Origin: Anaerolineae bacterium
GTDB taxonomy: Bacteria; Chloroflexota; Anaerolineae; Aggregatilineales; Phototrophicaceae
Direction: 5' to 3'
Assembly: GCA_022821805.1 (NCBI GenBank)
Contig: JAJECX010000042.1
Span: 62,001-126,000, forward strand
DNA length: 64,000 nt
The position numbers and the translations under genes are program-made. A model generated the notes under the pieces. The model saw only the letters and a program-made list of their open reading frames with translations. It was not told the DNA's origin and did not search any database. Below, one piece after another: positions 10,001-18,853 of the stretch. Numbering within the stretch: position 1 is the stretch's first letter; every line of letters begins with the position of its first letter.

Positions 10001-11688
10001 ACAGTCCGCCTAAAGCATTAAAAGGCGAACAGCAGGCGCAACAGCAACAACAAGACCAGCAGGTTCTGCCCACCGATACGCCAACGCCAACGGCGACCAG
10101 CACGCCCACCAATACCCCAAGCAGTACGCCCACGCCAACGGCGACCAGCACGCCGACCAGCACCGCCACGCCCACAGCGACAGCGACAAACACGCCAACG
10201 CCAACAGATACACCGCAGGCGCAGCCGCAAAAAGACGCGCAGCCGCAGCTGCCGACTGATGGCACGCTCGGCATCATTTTCCCCAAAGTCTCCAAAGACC
10301 ACATCACGGTCGAGTGGAGCGACATGGGCAAGGTCCTGCTCTATTTCGTCGAGATCAGCCGCGGCAGCTATTACGAGTTTGTCACGCCGGGCGCTGGCAC
10401 GACCTCGCATACTTTCGGCGGCTTGAAAGCGGACACAAGCTATAACTTCCGCGTCACCGCTTATCAGGATAGCGGCGTCAATCTTGTCGTCAGCGACAGC
10501 GCCAAAACCGCGCCTGAGACGCAGCAAGCGCAGCAAGACCAGCAAATTCTGCCCACCGATACGCCGACGCCGACCGCGACCAATACCGCCACAAATAGCC
10601 CGACGCCAACGAACACGCCCGTCCCCAGCTTGATTCAGACGCTAATCGGCTATCGCGATGAGCAGGCTGACACTTCTCAGCATTACAAGCGCTGGGCGCG
10701 GGCTTTGGCGGCTTTGGGGCATGGCAGCCATGCCAACCCGATGACGCTGACAGAAGCCAAACAGATGGCGGATACCTACAGCCGCAGTCGCTGGCAGCCG
10801 GTGGTCGACGCGCTGACGCAGCAGCAGGCAGTGCAGCCAACGGATACGCCAACGCCCACCGCCACGGCGACGCCCACGAATACGCCGTCTCCGACAGCGA
10901 CTCCCCGCCCAACGAGTACGCCGACTGCCACAGCGACGGCAACGGCAACAAACACTCCCGTACCGCCGACAGCCACGCCGATACCGCCGACGAACACGCC
11001 TGCGCCCAGCGGACCCTACGCCAGCCTGATACGCACGCTGATTGGCTATCAAGGAGAGACGCAGCACGGCGACGCGCATGTCAAGCGCTGGACGCGGGCG
11101 CTAGCGGCGCTGGGCTGGGGCGCCCATGCCAATCCAATGAAGCTGGCAGAAGCCAAACAGATGGCGGATACCTACAGCCGCAATCGCTGGCAGCCGGTGG
11201 TCGACGCGCTGACGCAGCTGCAGCCGCAGCCACCGACAAACACGCCCGTTCCGCCGCCGACGAACACGCCCGTTCCGCCGACAAACACGCCCATTCCGCC
11301 AACGAATACGCCCGTCCCGCCGACAAATACGCCTGTCCCACCGACGAATACGCCGGTACCGCCGCCGACAGACACGCCTGTGCCGCCGCCAACGGACACG
11401 CCTGTCCCGCCGACAAATACGCCGGTCCCGCCACCGACAGACACGCCCGTCCCGCAGACATACACAGTGCCGGACAGTCTCGTCACTGCGATTAAGGACT
11501 ATATTAAGGAGCAGGCGGCCGACAGCGACCATGCCATCCGCTGGACGCGGGTCTTGGCCGCTTTTGGCAAAGCCAGCCACAGCGACCCCATGACCGTGGC
11601 CGAAGCGAAGATCTATCGCGACGAGCGCGGCTGGGATCGCTGGATACCGGTGGTGACTGCGCTGGAGAAGCTGGCGGGGGTTAGCTAG
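7096..11688 (+). CDS. Secreted fibronectin-III-like repeat protein with Thr/Pro linkers
   Basis: This 1530-residue protein has a signal peptide: hydrophobic core VLPLPLLLLSIALLSVGG, cleavage near ARAQDP. About nine beta-sandwich FnIII-like modules follow (roughly residues 40-1140). They include a long module starting PYPDNFK repeated three times (about 40, 385 and 635) with the phrase ITHNSASVxWGAF. Modules are joined by TPTPTATNTP linkers at about 345-385, 597-635, 975-1048 and 1376-1455. The C-terminus has three copies of a 65-70 residue helical module (about 1177, 1307, 1458) with the core KRWxRALAALG...NPMTxxEAKQMAD...RWQPVVDAL. No anchor is visible. Likely surface adhesion or glycan binding; the function is not known. 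Confidence 0.8.
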   Translation: MSATLSYFLSHSRNIVLPLPLLLLSIALLSVGGAARAQDPTPYPDNFKVEVTHITHNSASVYWGAFSHYLQQQGYKPKWVRQSDYVSEHGDSIYRNYAMPAPVGWRERDLWGWDKEKRRWEARIFQPNTRYSFTLEIVDENYQNAQTVEVEFRTKAAPSSGSAPTVNTYNITTDMADISWGAAAASNVRFNIYVNWFFRQQVGSAAPNNGIWLTRLRPGSVNVIAIEEVTDGIITNYFTVNVKTKKETTVNSLQITNITEDSAKLSWVDPNSSRSRVWKDYTLISLDGEIIFKELEYTGSTEYTLENLTPGATYNVQVYKEFGLQLPYGQPEPLGWGSFTTLGDPPTATPTPTPTATSTATSTPTATSTPTNTATKGPTPTPVPDNFKISFTDLTHNSASVDWGDFLDFLAQEGFEAKQVYIADIVSADGHRVRKYSEPAYDVWWRASDRVVALSAWDDDTMAWEPRAFQPNTRYSFALRFVDEDGNSRSVDTHFTTKAAPSSGSAPAVTISDLTYNSATLVWGAAAASDVRFNIYYNWQFLKQVGNTAPAGLSVTGLRSNHANVIGIEQVTVTTDSQNNVIETPTNYFTVNVQTSIKPTPTPTLTPTPTNTPTATNTATNTPTATATPIHNPTPYPDNFKVIVTNITHNSASVNWGAFYDYLKGQGFQAEYVYLRSDIVSDDGHRVKQSKNISWFAYYRETYLWGVDSKGRDFDRRVFKPNTRYKFTIELVDENYQNAQAVDVYFRTKPRPPDPPTPTPTQTTTPAPDAFTHIWFSDIEHDAVTVHWNGAVGNLYDLFLLNAADEKKIAERRVKTGIAKRFELLKADTEYIIEIRGGRPGTTTLSTIRSRFRTLPAPPPTATPTPTIVVSQPQQRHQLPTDGSLGMIFSKISKDSITVEWTDMGKVALYFVEIRDSEDYFEYATLRTGTTSHTFTDLIAGKSYTVGVTVHAENGDYIIATGSVQTTPNSPPKALKGEQQAQQQQQDQQVLPTDTPTPTATSTPTNTPSSTPTPTATSTPTSTATPTATATNTPTPTDTPQAQPQKDAQPQLPTDGTLGIIFPKVSKDHITVEWSDMGKVLLYFVEISRGSYYEFVTPGAGTTSHTFGGLKADTSYNFRVTAYQDSGVNLVVSDSAKTAPETQQAQQDQQILPTDTPTPTATNTATNSPTPTNTPVPSLIQTLIGYRDEQADTSQHYKRWARALAALGHGSHANPMTLTEAKQMADTYSRSRWQPVVDALTQQQAVQPTDTPTPTATATPTNTPSPTATPRPTSTPTATATATATNTPVPPTATPIPPTNTPAPSGPYASLIRTLIGYQGETQHGDAHVKRWTRALAALGWGAHANPMKLAEAKQMADTYSRNRWQPVVDALTQLQPQPPTNTPVPPPTNTPVPPTNTPIPPTNTPVPPTNTPVPPTNTPVPPPTDTPVPPPTDTPVPPTNTPVPPPTDTPVPQTYTVPDSLVTAIKDYIKEQAADSDHAIRWTRVLAAFGKASHSDPMTVAEAKIYRDERGWDRWIPVVTALEKLAGVS

Positions 11689-11864
11689 CCCGAAACTTCG
11701 GAAGGGGCCGTCGGCGCCTGCGCGACCTGCTCGCAGCAGCGAAGCACCTGCAAGATTCACTTGAATTGCGTGGGCGAGCCGAGGCTAGCCCCCTATTGTG
11801 CGCTATATTCGTCGTTCACCGCGCCAGTGAAACGCTCTCCCTAGAATCCAGACCAGGCACTAGC

Positions 11865-11870
11865 TATACT
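11865..11870 (+). promoter_or_regulatory. Possible -10 box for the 11896 fucosidase
   Basis: TATACT lies 25 bases before the GTG start, with a weak -35 match (TAGAAT, 11842-11847) at 17-base spacing. It is followed by the Shine-Dalgarno AGGAG at 11883-11887. Position and spacing suit a short leader. This is sequence match only. Confidence 0.35.
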
Positions 11871-11895
11871 GGGCAAAAAGCACAGGAGCGTAACG

Positions 11896-13311
11896 GTGAC
11901 AAAATACGAACCGACATGGGAATCCCTCAGTCAATACCAGATTCCCGAATGGTACATCGACGCCAAATTCGGCATCTTCATCCATTGGGGACCCTACTGT
12001 GTGCCGGCTTTCGGCAACGAATGGTATCCGCGGCGGATGTACTTGCAGGACGACCCCGCCTTCGAGCATCACCGCAAGACCTGGGGCGATCATACCGAAT
12101 TCGGTTATAAAGACTTCATCCCCATGCTAACGGCGGAAAAGTTTGACGCGCGAGAATGGGCGCAGCTTTTCAAGGAGGCTGGCGCGCGCTTCGTCATGCC
12201 GGTGGCCGAGCATCACGATGGCTTCGCGATGTACGAAAGCGAACTGACCGATTTTTGCGCCGCCAAGATGGGACCGAAGCGCGATATCTGTGGCGAGCTG
12301 GCTGAAGCCGCGCGGTCGCTGGATATGGTCTTTGCGGTATCGTCACACCGCGCCGAGCATTGGTGGTACTTCGATGGCGGACGCAGCTTTCCCTCCGATG
12401 TGCAAGATCCGGCGAACGATGGCTTGTATGGTCCGGCTATTGAAGCCTCCAAGGACAAGTTCAATCGCGAAGAGTGGAAGCAAAAAGACTGGACGCCGCG
12501 CCCGGATGCCAAATTTCTCGAAGATTGGCTGGCGCGCACCTGCGAGTTGGTGGATAAGTATCAGCCGCAGGTCGTCTGGTTCGATTGGTGGATTGAGCAA
12601 GTCGTCTTCGAGCCTTACCTGCAGCGCTTCGCCGCCCACTATTACAACCGCGGCGAAGAATGGGGCTTGGGCGTCGCCATCAACCATAAATACGACTCCT
12701 ACCCCGAAGGCGTCGCCGTCTTTGATATCGAACGGGGCCAGCTGAGCGATATCCGCAAGTTCTTCTGGCAGAACGATACGTCCGTTTCCAAGAACAGCTG
12801 GGGTTATATCGATAACCACGATTACAAAACCGCCGGCGATATCATCGCCGATTTGGTCGATATCGCGAGCAAGAATGGCGCGCTGCTGCTGAACATCGGT
12901 CCGCGCGCCGATGGAACGATTCCCGAAATCGAGCAGGAGATGCTGCGCGAGATCGGGCGCTGGCTGGCGGTGAATGGCGAGGGCATCTACGACACGCGGC
13001 CCTGGAGCGTATATGGCGAGGGACCAACCGAAGTGCCGGAGGGCGCCTTCACCGATACGCATCGCAATCCCTTCACACCGGCTGATATCCGCTTCACCAA
13101 AAAGGGGAATACGCTCTATGCCTTTTTGCTGGCTTATCCGCAGGGCGAGGCGCTGATCAAGGCGCTGGATTCGGTCAATGTCAAAAGCGCGCGCATGTTG
13201 GGGTCGGACGAGGCGATCAACTGGCGCCAGAGCGATGATGGCTTGCGGTTGTCAGCGCCAGCGACGCCGCCCTGCGATTACGTCTGCTGTTATGCGATTG
13301 AGTTGACGTAA
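11896..13311 (+). CDS. GH29 alpha-L-fucosidase (second)
   Basis: This 471-residue enzyme starts at GTG 11896, 8 bases after AGGAG. It shows the GH29 motifs AKFGIFIHWGPYCVPAFGNEWY, EHHDGFAMYES and VVWFDWW, with predicted nucleophile Asp230. C-terminal to the barrel is a beta domain ending DYVCCYAIELT. There is no signal peptide. It is closer to the 951 enzyme than to the 13429 enzyme in its motif wording (GNEWY, MGPKRD-CGELA). It is followed by a palindromic repeat and then another GH29 gene, which suggests a fucosidase pair specialised for different linkages. That is inference. Confidence 0.92.
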   Translation: MTKYEPTWESLSQYQIPEWYIDAKFGIFIHWGPYCVPAFGNEWYPRRMYLQDDPAFEHHRKTWGDHTEFGYKDFIPMLTAEKFDAREWAQLFKEAGARFVMPVAEHHDGFAMYESELTDFCAAKMGPKRDICGELAEAARSLDMVFAVSSHRAEHWWYFDGGRSFPSDVQDPANDGLYGPAIEASKDKFNREEWKQKDWTPRPDAKFLEDWLARTCELVDKYQPQVVWFDWWIEQVVFEPYLQRFAAHYYNRGEEWGLGVAINHKYDSYPEGVAVFDIERGQLSDIRKFFWQNDTSVSKNSWGYIDNHDYKTAGDIIADLVDIASKNGALLLNIGPRADGTIPEIEQEMLREIGRWLAVNGEGIYDTRPWSVYGEGPTEVPEGAFTDTHRNPFTPADIRFTKKGNTLYAFLLAYPQGEALIKALDSVNVKSARMLGSDEAINWRQSDDGLRLSAPATPPCDYVCCYAIELT

Positions 13312-13326
13312 CCGAGGACAGCGAAA

Positions 13327-13399
13327 TGTAGCGGCGACTTTGTAAGTCGCCCAAAGATGATTGGCCAAAACGTGGGCAATTCACAGAATCGCCACTACA
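13327..13399. repeat. MITE-like element with 11-base terminal inverted repeats
   Basis: This 73-base element lies between two fucosidase genes. The ends TGTAGCGGCGA (13327-13337) and TCGCCACTACA (13389-13399) are inverted repeats with one mismatch. Inside are a perfect hairpin GGCGACTT-TGT-AAGTCGCC (13333-13351) and a degenerate one, GGGCAATTC...GAATCGCC (13374-13393). No protein is encoded. It resembles the elements at 6846 and 24000. Confidence 0.72.
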
Positions 13400-13428
13400 T
13401 AACACAGAACGAAAACAGGGATGGCAAA

Positions 13429-14682
13429 ATGACAGAGATCGAATACTTCAAACCGGAACGGGGCCAGCGACCGGGCGCCAATGAAGACCCGCGCCTCGAT
13501 TGGTGGCGCGAAGCCAAATTTGGCATGTTCATCCACTGGGGCGTTTACAGCATCCCGGCCGGCGTCTGGAAGGGACAGCAAATCCCCGGCATCGGCGAAT
13601 GGATCATGCTGCGCGCCGAGATCCCCATCGCCGAGTACGAAGCGCTGGCGCCGCAATTCAACCCGGTCAAATACGATGCCGACCAAATCGTCAAGCTGGC
13701 GAAAGCGGCGGGACAAAAGTATATCGTGCTGACTTCGAAACATCATGACGGCTTCTGCATGTACGGCACGAAAGAGACCGATTACAACATCGTTGATGGC
13801 ACACCCTACGGGTCGGACATCCTCAAAGATTTGGCCGATGCCTGCGCCCGCGAGGGCATCAAGCTCGGGCTCTATTACTCGCAGACGCAGGATTGGCATC
13901 ACCCCAACGGCTTCGGCAATACCTGGGATTTCAATGAAGACGAGCAAGACTTCGCCGATTACATCGACAATTATGTCAAGCCACAGGTGCGCGAGATCCT
14001 GACCAACTACGGACCGATCTGCATCATCTGGTTCGATACGCCGCGCATTATCGAGCGCCATCAAAGCCAGGAGCTGCTCGATCTGGTGCATTCGCTGCAG
14101 CCAGATTGCCTCGTCTGCGGGCGGCTGGGCAACCAACTGGGCGATTACGCCACGGCGCAAGACAACGCTATCCCGCCCGACCTGCAAGCGGAAATCGATT
14201 GGGAGACGCCGGCCACCATCAACGATACCTGGGGCTTTAAGACGCACGACCATAACTGGAAATCGACGACGCAGTTGATTCAAAATCTGGTGGATATCGT
14301 CAGCAAGGGCGGCAACTACCTGCTCAATATCGGTCCCGATGCCGCAGGCGCGATCCCCGAGCCGAGCGTCGAGCGCCTGGAGGCAATGGGCGCCTGGCTG
14401 GATGTCAACGGCGACTCGATCTACGGAACCCAGCCGGGTCCGATTCAAGGTCAAACTGCCTATCGCACAACGCAAAAAGGCGACACGGTCTACGCGCACG
14501 TATTTGATTGGTCAGCAGACGGCAAAATCACGCTGTCCGGTCTGGAGGCGGCCTCAGCGACTTGGCTCAATGCCAATTGCGATGCGGCGCTTGAATTGAA
14601 TCGCGAGGGCGATCGGTTGGTTTTGCAGGGTCCGTCAGCCGCGCCGAACGAGCATGTGACGGTGATAAAACTAAAGCCGTAG
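13429..14682 (+). CDS. GH29 alpha-L-fucosidase (third)
   Basis: This 417-residue protein starts MTEIEYFKPERGQRPG. I chose ATG 13429 because upstream in-frame codons run back into the palindromic repeat. Motifs: AKFGMFIHWGVYSIPAG, SKHHDGFCMYGT, LGLYYSQTQDWHHPNG and IIWFDTP with predicted nucleophile Asp203. The NYLLNIGPDAAGAIP segment closes the barrel region and is shared across GH29. It differs from the two other copies (for example WHHPNG in place of the MGPKRD region), so it is probably a different GH29 subfamily. It converges on the molybdopterin dehydrogenase gene. Confidence 0.93.
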   Translation: MTEIEYFKPERGQRPGANEDPRLDWWREAKFGMFIHWGVYSIPAGVWKGQQIPGIGEWIMLRAEIPIAEYEALAPQFNPVKYDADQIVKLAKAAGQKYIVLTSKHHDGFCMYGTKETDYNIVDGTPYGSDILKDLADACAREGIKLGLYYSQTQDWHHPNGFGNTWDFNEDEQDFADYIDNYVKPQVREILTNYGPICIIWFDTPRIIERHQSQELLDLVHSLQPDCLVCGRLGNQLGDYATAQDNAIPPDLQAEIDWETPATINDTWGFKTHDHNWKSTTQLIQNLVDIVSKGGNYLLNIGPDAAGAIPEPSVERLEAMGAWLDVNGDSIYGTQPGPIQGQTAYRTTQKGDTVYAHVFDWSADGKITLSGLEAASATWLNANCDAALELNREGDRLVLQGPSAAPNEHVTVIKLKP

Positions 14683-14763
14683 CGGCGCGAGGGCGACCTG
14701 ATAGGTCTCCCCTACATCTGTCATTCGGCCGCGGGCTACACAAGTGTCGCCCCTACAGATCAC
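14680..14763. repeat. Two REP-like palindromes in a convergent gap
   Basis: The first copy (14680-14715) has the hairpin GACCT-GAT-AGGTC inside GGGCGA...CTCCCCTACA. The second (14733-14763) reads GGGCTACACAAGTGTCGCCC then CTACAGATCAC. The second matches the 3404 palindrome closely and shares its CCCCTACAGATCAC flank with 24018-24030. They lie between convergent stop codons; the last bases overlap the dehydrogenase stop. Confidence 0.65.
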
Positions 14764-17456
14764 AACAACTGTGATAGATTGAGCCCCGCCAATACCTTCT
14801 CGGGCGTGAAGGGGATATCGCGCAGGCGCAAGCCAACAGCGTCGCATATCGCATTGGCGATAGCGGCTGGCGTGGGAATCTGCGCCGCCTCGCCCGCGCC
14901 CAGGATGGGCAGTTCCGGGCGATTCAGGATCAGCGTTTCGATCTTGGGCGCAGATGCAAAGGTCATGATCGGGTAGGTCTCCCAATCGACGCTGGTGATG
15001 CCGCCCTCATTAAACGCAACTTCCTCAAAGAACGTCCAGCTGGCTGCTTGCGTGAATCCGCCTTCGAGTTGATTGCTCAGTCCATTGGGATTAACCACCT
15101 GGCCCGCGTCAGCGGCTATCACGACGCGCTTGAAGGCGATCTGCCCGCTTGCGCGATCGACTGCCAGATTGACGATGATCGCGCAATAGCATTGGAGATT
15201 CTTGTATTGCGCCAGCGCCATGCCCCAGCCTTCGTCGCTGCCTTGCCGACTTTGGCGCGACTGCCAAGCCACTTTATCCGCTGCCGCATTCAGGACCGCG
15301 CGCGCCCGCTCGTCCGTAAGATGGCGCAGGCGAAACTCGAGCGGGTCACTGCCCGCGGCGAGCGCCAATTCGTCCATGAAGGACTCAATAGCGAAGATAT
15401 TGGCGTAGGCGCCCAGGCTGCGCAGCGCCGAGACGCGCAGCGGGCTCTCGGCGGCAGCATGGCGAACGATGCGCTTTTGCGGAAGGGCGTAAATCTGATC
15501 GGCATTGCGGTGGGCGCCGGAATGATAACCGCCCATCGGCTGCGGAACCTGTGGCGCGAAGGGCTGCTCCAGATGCCAAGCCGCCAACAAACCGGAGGTT
15601 TCCCGGTTCGCCGCCGCTCGCGTGCTGTGGGCGTAGCTCCAGACATCGTAATTCCAATCGATGATATCGCCATGCTCTGACAAGCTAGCGCTCGGCCTCA
15701 TCAGCATTGCAGAGCCGTAGGGTTCCCAAGCGTGCTCATCCCAGCGCGTCCACTTGAGCGAGATCGGCCGGTCAGGGATGGCGCGCGCGACTAAAGCCGC
15801 GTCCAGCGCGACATCATCGGCGCCATTGTGACCGTAACAGCCAGCGCCCTCCACATGGATGACGCGCACTTGGGCTACCTCCAGCCCGAGTACTTGCGCC
15901 AGCGCCCCGCGAAGCACGAAAGCCGCCTGCGTATGCGACCAGACGGTCAGTTGGCCGTCGTGCCAAAGGGCGACGGCAGCCGACGGTCCCAGCGAAGCGT
16001 GCATCTGAAAGGGACGGCGATAGGTCGCGCCCAGGCTGCGATGCGCATCGGAGGGCGCATCAATGGTCGGGATTGGATCGTCGACCACATTGCCATCAAC
16101 AACGAGATTCGCCTGCGTCGGCTTCTCCCGCAAGTCGCAATAGACATCGACTGCTGTGGGCAAATCATCATCAGTTGCCCACTCTGCCGCTTTTCGCGCC
16201 TCTTCCAGCGCCGCAACCGCATGCTCCTCACGCTCTGCGACAAGGGCGATGAACTGACCATTCTGTATCACATCAATGACGCCGGGCAGCGCGCGTATCG
16301 ATTCGCGATCGAAGCTGACGAGACGGGCGTGATAACCGGGCGGGCGCAGAACACGGGCGTGAAGCATGCCCGGCAGGTCCATATCATGCACATAAGAGAC
16401 GCCGCCGCTGAACTTACGCAACAGATCAAGACGGCGCGCAGATCTGCCAACCAAATTGTGTTCAGACGGTTCCTTCAACTTGGCAGCGCCAGAAATCTGT
16501 CGGTTGAAGCGCCTGCCCGCCATCAAATCCCAGTAATTGGCGCTGCGCCCAGTCTGCGGATCGGTGATGACGCCATCAGCCACCTTCAGTTCGTCCGCGG
16601 GCGTCAACGAGTCGAGCTGCTCAAATGCGAGCGACAGCAATTGCTGACGCGCTTCGGCGGCGGCGATGCGAATGGCGACGCCGCTGGTTTCCAGCGAGCG
16701 GCTGCCAGCCGTGCAGCCTTCGTCCGGGCTGCGGGCGGTATCGGCGCACTCAAGTCGAATCCGTTCCAGCGCGATATCCAGCTCATCGGCGGCGATCTGC
16801 GCCAGCGCCGTGCGGATGCCCTGCCCCAGTTCCACCTTGCCGCTGTACACCGTGACAGTGCGATCCTCATTGAACTCGAGCCATTCATCCAACTGCGGAT
16901 GCGCAGCAAGCGAGGGCGAGGTCACCTGCGAGCGCGCTATCGAGTTGAGTGGCGCCGGACGCATAACCTCGTGGATCGGATCGCGATCGAGCCTGCCGAT
17001 GCGCAGCTTGATCGCTCGCCGGACACGATCATAGACGCCGCAGCGACAGAGGTTATTCGCAAGCGCCGACCGTATATCCTCGTCGCTTGGGTAGCGAACG
17101 CGGTTGAGCAAGCCTTGCGCGGCGATGATCATGCCGGCGCTGCAAAAACCGCATTGCGCCGCTTGCTCTTCCAGAAATGTCTCTTGCAGCGGATGCAGAT
17201 CGTCGGCGCCGCCGAGGCCCTCCAATGTGGTGATTTCCAGGTCAACGGCATGACTCGCCGGCAGTTGGCATGAGGGCGCATCGACGCCGTCGATGAGTAC
17301 TTTGCAAGCGCCACAAAGTTCGGCGCCGCAGCCATATTTCGCGCTTTTCAGCCCCAGGTCGTTGCGCAGGGCGTACAGCAGCGGCGTGTCCGGGTTGATG
17401 TCAAGCTGGCGCGCTTCGCCGTTGACGCGCAAGGTTATCGATTCAGATTCGGACAT
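14760..17456 (-). CDS. Fused 2Fe-2S / molybdopterin dehydrogenase (xanthine-dehydrogenase family)
   Basis: This 898-residue fusion has an N-terminal ferredoxin module with Cys motif CGAELCGAC, then the second cluster motifs QCGFC and CRC (residues 1-155). A molybdopterin-binding large subunit follows (about 190-898), including [19 protein letters not shown] and a C-terminal GAGEAAQ that supplies the expected catalytic Glu. Relatives (IorA/IorB, CoxS/CoxL) hydroxylate N-heterocycles or oxidise aldehydes and usually encode these parts separately. No FAD subunit is nearby, so the electron acceptor is probably a cytochrome or quinone partner. I placed the start at ATG 17456 (AGGA 8 bases upstream) over 17477. 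Confidence 0.88.
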   Translation of the reverse strand: MSESESITLRVNGEARQLDINPDTPLLYALRNDLGLKSAKYGCGAELCGACKVLIDGVDAPSCQLPASHAVDLEITTLEGLGGADDLHPLQETFLEEQAAQCGFCSAGMIIAAQGLLNRVRYPSDEDIRSALANNLCRCGVYDRVRRAIKLRIGRLDRDPIHEVMRPAPLNSIARSQVTSPSLAAHPQLDEWLEFNEDRTVTVYSGKVELGQGIRTALAQIAADELDIALERIRLECADTARSPDEGCTAGSRSLETSGVAIRIAAAEARQQLLSLAFEQLDSLTPADELKVADGVITDPQTGRSANYWDLMAGRRFNRQISGAAKLKEPSEHNLVGRSARRLDLLRKFSGGVSYVHDMDLPGMLHARVLRPPGYHARLVSFDRESIRALPGVIDVIQNGQFIALVAEREEHAVAALEEARKAAEWATDDDLPTAVDVYCDLREKPTQANLVVDGNVVDDPIPTIDAPSDAHRSLGATYRRPFQMHASLGPSAAVALWHDGQLTVWSHTQAAFVLRGALAQVLGLEVAQVRVIHVEGAGCYGHNGADDVALDAALVARAIPDRPISLKWTRWDEHAWEPYGSAMLMRPSASLSEHGDIIDWNYDVWSYAHSTRAAANRETSGLLAAWHLEQPFAPQVPQPMGGYHSGAHRNADQIYALPQKRIVRHAAAESPLRVSALRSLGAYANIFAIESFMDELALAAGSDPLEFRLRHLTDERARAVLNAAADKVAWQSRQSRQGSDEGWGMALAQYKNLQCYCAIIVNLAVDRASGQIAFKRVVIAADAGQVVNPNGLSNQLEGGFTQAASWTFFEEVAFNEGGITSVDWETYPIMTFASAPKIETLILNRPELPILGAGEAAQIPTPAAIANAICDAVGLRLRDIPFTPEKVLAGLNLSQLL

Positions 17457-17522
17457 GCTTGCCGTCCTCGGCTCCATTCGGAGTCAGCAAGAAAAAGAGC
17501 CCGGCGCGCGGGCTCCTCTAGG

Positions 17523-17606
17523 CGGAGAAGGTGGGATTCGAACCCACGTACGGTTTCCCGTATCCGCTTTCCAAGCGGACGCACTAGGCCTCTATGCGAC
17601 TTCTCC
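17523..17606 (-). tRNA. tRNA-Ser (anticodon GGA)
   Basis: Read on the minus strand, the acceptor stem GGAGAAG pairs with CTTCTCC. The anticodon arm TCCGC / GCGGA encloses TTGGAAA with GGA at 17570-17572. There is a long variable arm (ACGGGAAACCGT), as expected for class II serine tRNAs. The T arm GTGGGTTCGAATCCCAC is intact, with discriminator G and no encoded CCA. It decodes UCC and UCU serine codons. Confidence 0.96.
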
Positions 17607-17689
17607 GTGAATCCAACTTGCGGTTGTCATTCGCCTTCATTATAGCAAGCGCCGATGATGTTTCCAAGTCGGTACCGCCAATGCTCGAA

Positions 17690-18793
17690 TTAACGTCCAA
17701 ATATTGGCGTAGGCGTCGCCAGTATAGGCACCAGATAGTCGCCCGATTTGGCGCCCGATCGCGCCAGGCTGGCGTAGGGACCGGCATTTTCGATATAGCA
17801 AAGGATGCCCATGGTGATGGCGTGGGCGAGCAGGTCGTGCTGAGTGGTTAGGATTTCCTGGTCCGCCAGCATGAAACCCATCTCGAGGATGACGCCGGGC
17901 GTCAGCGGGTGAATTTTGCGCCAGGCATGATTGTTCACCATGTCTTCGGTTTCGTTGTAGCTGCGCTCCAGCGGAATGTTCGCGGCGTAATTCAACGCGA
18001 TGCATTCACGGAGGAATACATCATTGCCGGTATCGGGGCGCGCATCGGATTTGGATACAATATAGCCGGAGACCACCTCGCCATAGTCAATGCAGGAATT
18101 GGCATGGATCGAAACCAGCGCATCGGCGCGATAATCCACCAGGCGCGGATCAAATTCATCGAGCATGTCCACGGCGAAATTTAGCGCCTCTAGATTGGCG
18201 ACCACCCGCGTCGATACGGCAAAGTTGATCGTCTCTTCTTCCAGGGTTACACGCTTGAATTCGTCATAGCAGACGGCGCCCGGATCTCGATTCAATGTTC
18301 GCCCAAGACCGCGATGTCCGGAAATGATGCCAATGCGGCGCAGCCACTGCGGCGTCTGCACCGCGGTCGGTCGAGCCGACTCGATCCCGCCGACTAGCTC
18401 TTCGCGATCGAGCTGCAAGCCCTGTACAACAGCCGGGTTCAAGTATTCCGGGTTGACGAAGAACATGAGCAGCGTTGCCACTAGCGCCGTGCTCACCATT
18501 ACGACGAAAACGGTTCCCAGGAAGCCGCCGGCCATACTGGCGCGTTGTGGCGGGCGCAATACCAAGCGCCGCCGCACGCGCCTTATTGGATGCTCCTCGC
18601 TTATGGGCGCCAGGCTGGGTTCGGCTTCGCCCTCAGGCGTCGCTAGCGCTTCGGCGGATCCGACGTGGTGAGATTTCGCCGACTTGGGAACGGCTTTCTC
18701 CGCAGCCTGCCGCATCAATTCGATGAATATCGCCGAGGCGGATTGCTCGTCTTCCTCATTATTCGGCTGTTCGCTGACCGGTTCGTCCGTCAC
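17690..18793 (-). CDS. Membrane-anchored N-acetylmuramoyl-L-alanine amidase
   Basis: This 367-residue protein has an acidic cytoplasmic N-terminus (1-65), a basic stretch, one membrane segment (about 88-112) and an outer Amidase_3 domain. The zinc and catalytic residues are visible: His160 (ISGHRG), a Glu at 185-187 (LEEET), His230 (SIHANS) and Glu304 (ILEMGF). It would cut the amide between muramic acid and the peptide stem, or act on a similar bond, during wall remodelling. Many Chloroflexota have atypical envelopes, so the true substrate is uncertain. A TATAAT box at 18838-18843 sits just upstream. Confidence 0.85.
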   Translation of the reverse strand: MTDEPVSEQPNNEEDEQSASAIFIELMRQAAEKAVPKSAKSHHVGSAEALATPEGEAEPSLAPISEEHPIRRVRRRLVLRPPQRASMAGGFLGTVFVVMVSTALVATLLMFFVNPEYLNPAVVQGLQLDREELVGGIESARPTAVQTPQWLRRIGIISGHRGLGRTLNRDPGAVCYDEFKRVTLEEETINFAVSTRVVANLEALNFAVDMLDEFDPRLVDYRADALVSIHANSCIDYGEVVSGYIVSKSDARPDTGNDVFLRECIALNYAANIPLERSYNETEDMVNNHAWRKIHPLTPGVILEMGFMLADQEILTTQHDLLAHAITMGILCYIENAGPYASLARSGAKSGDYLVPILATPTPIFGR

Positions 18794-18837
18794 GGTGGCG
18801 ACCCTGCGCAGGCAATCTTCTTTGAAAGCACACCACC

Positions 18838-18843
18838 ATTATA
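18838..18843 (-). promoter_or_regulatory. -10 box for the amidase gene
   Basis: A perfect TATAAT on the minus strand lies 45 bases before the amidase ATG, in the 60-base gap after the kinase gene. The -35 region is poor. It suggests the amidase has its own promoter and does not depend only on read-through from the kinase. Confidence 0.45.
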
Positions 18844-18853
18844 GGGGTATTTT

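Noticed and set aside
15828..17273. 481-codon open frame on the plus strand
   Set aside because: It is antisense to the molybdopterin dehydrogenase, whose motifs are clear on the minus strand. The translation has no recognisable domain and reflects GC-rich codon bias.
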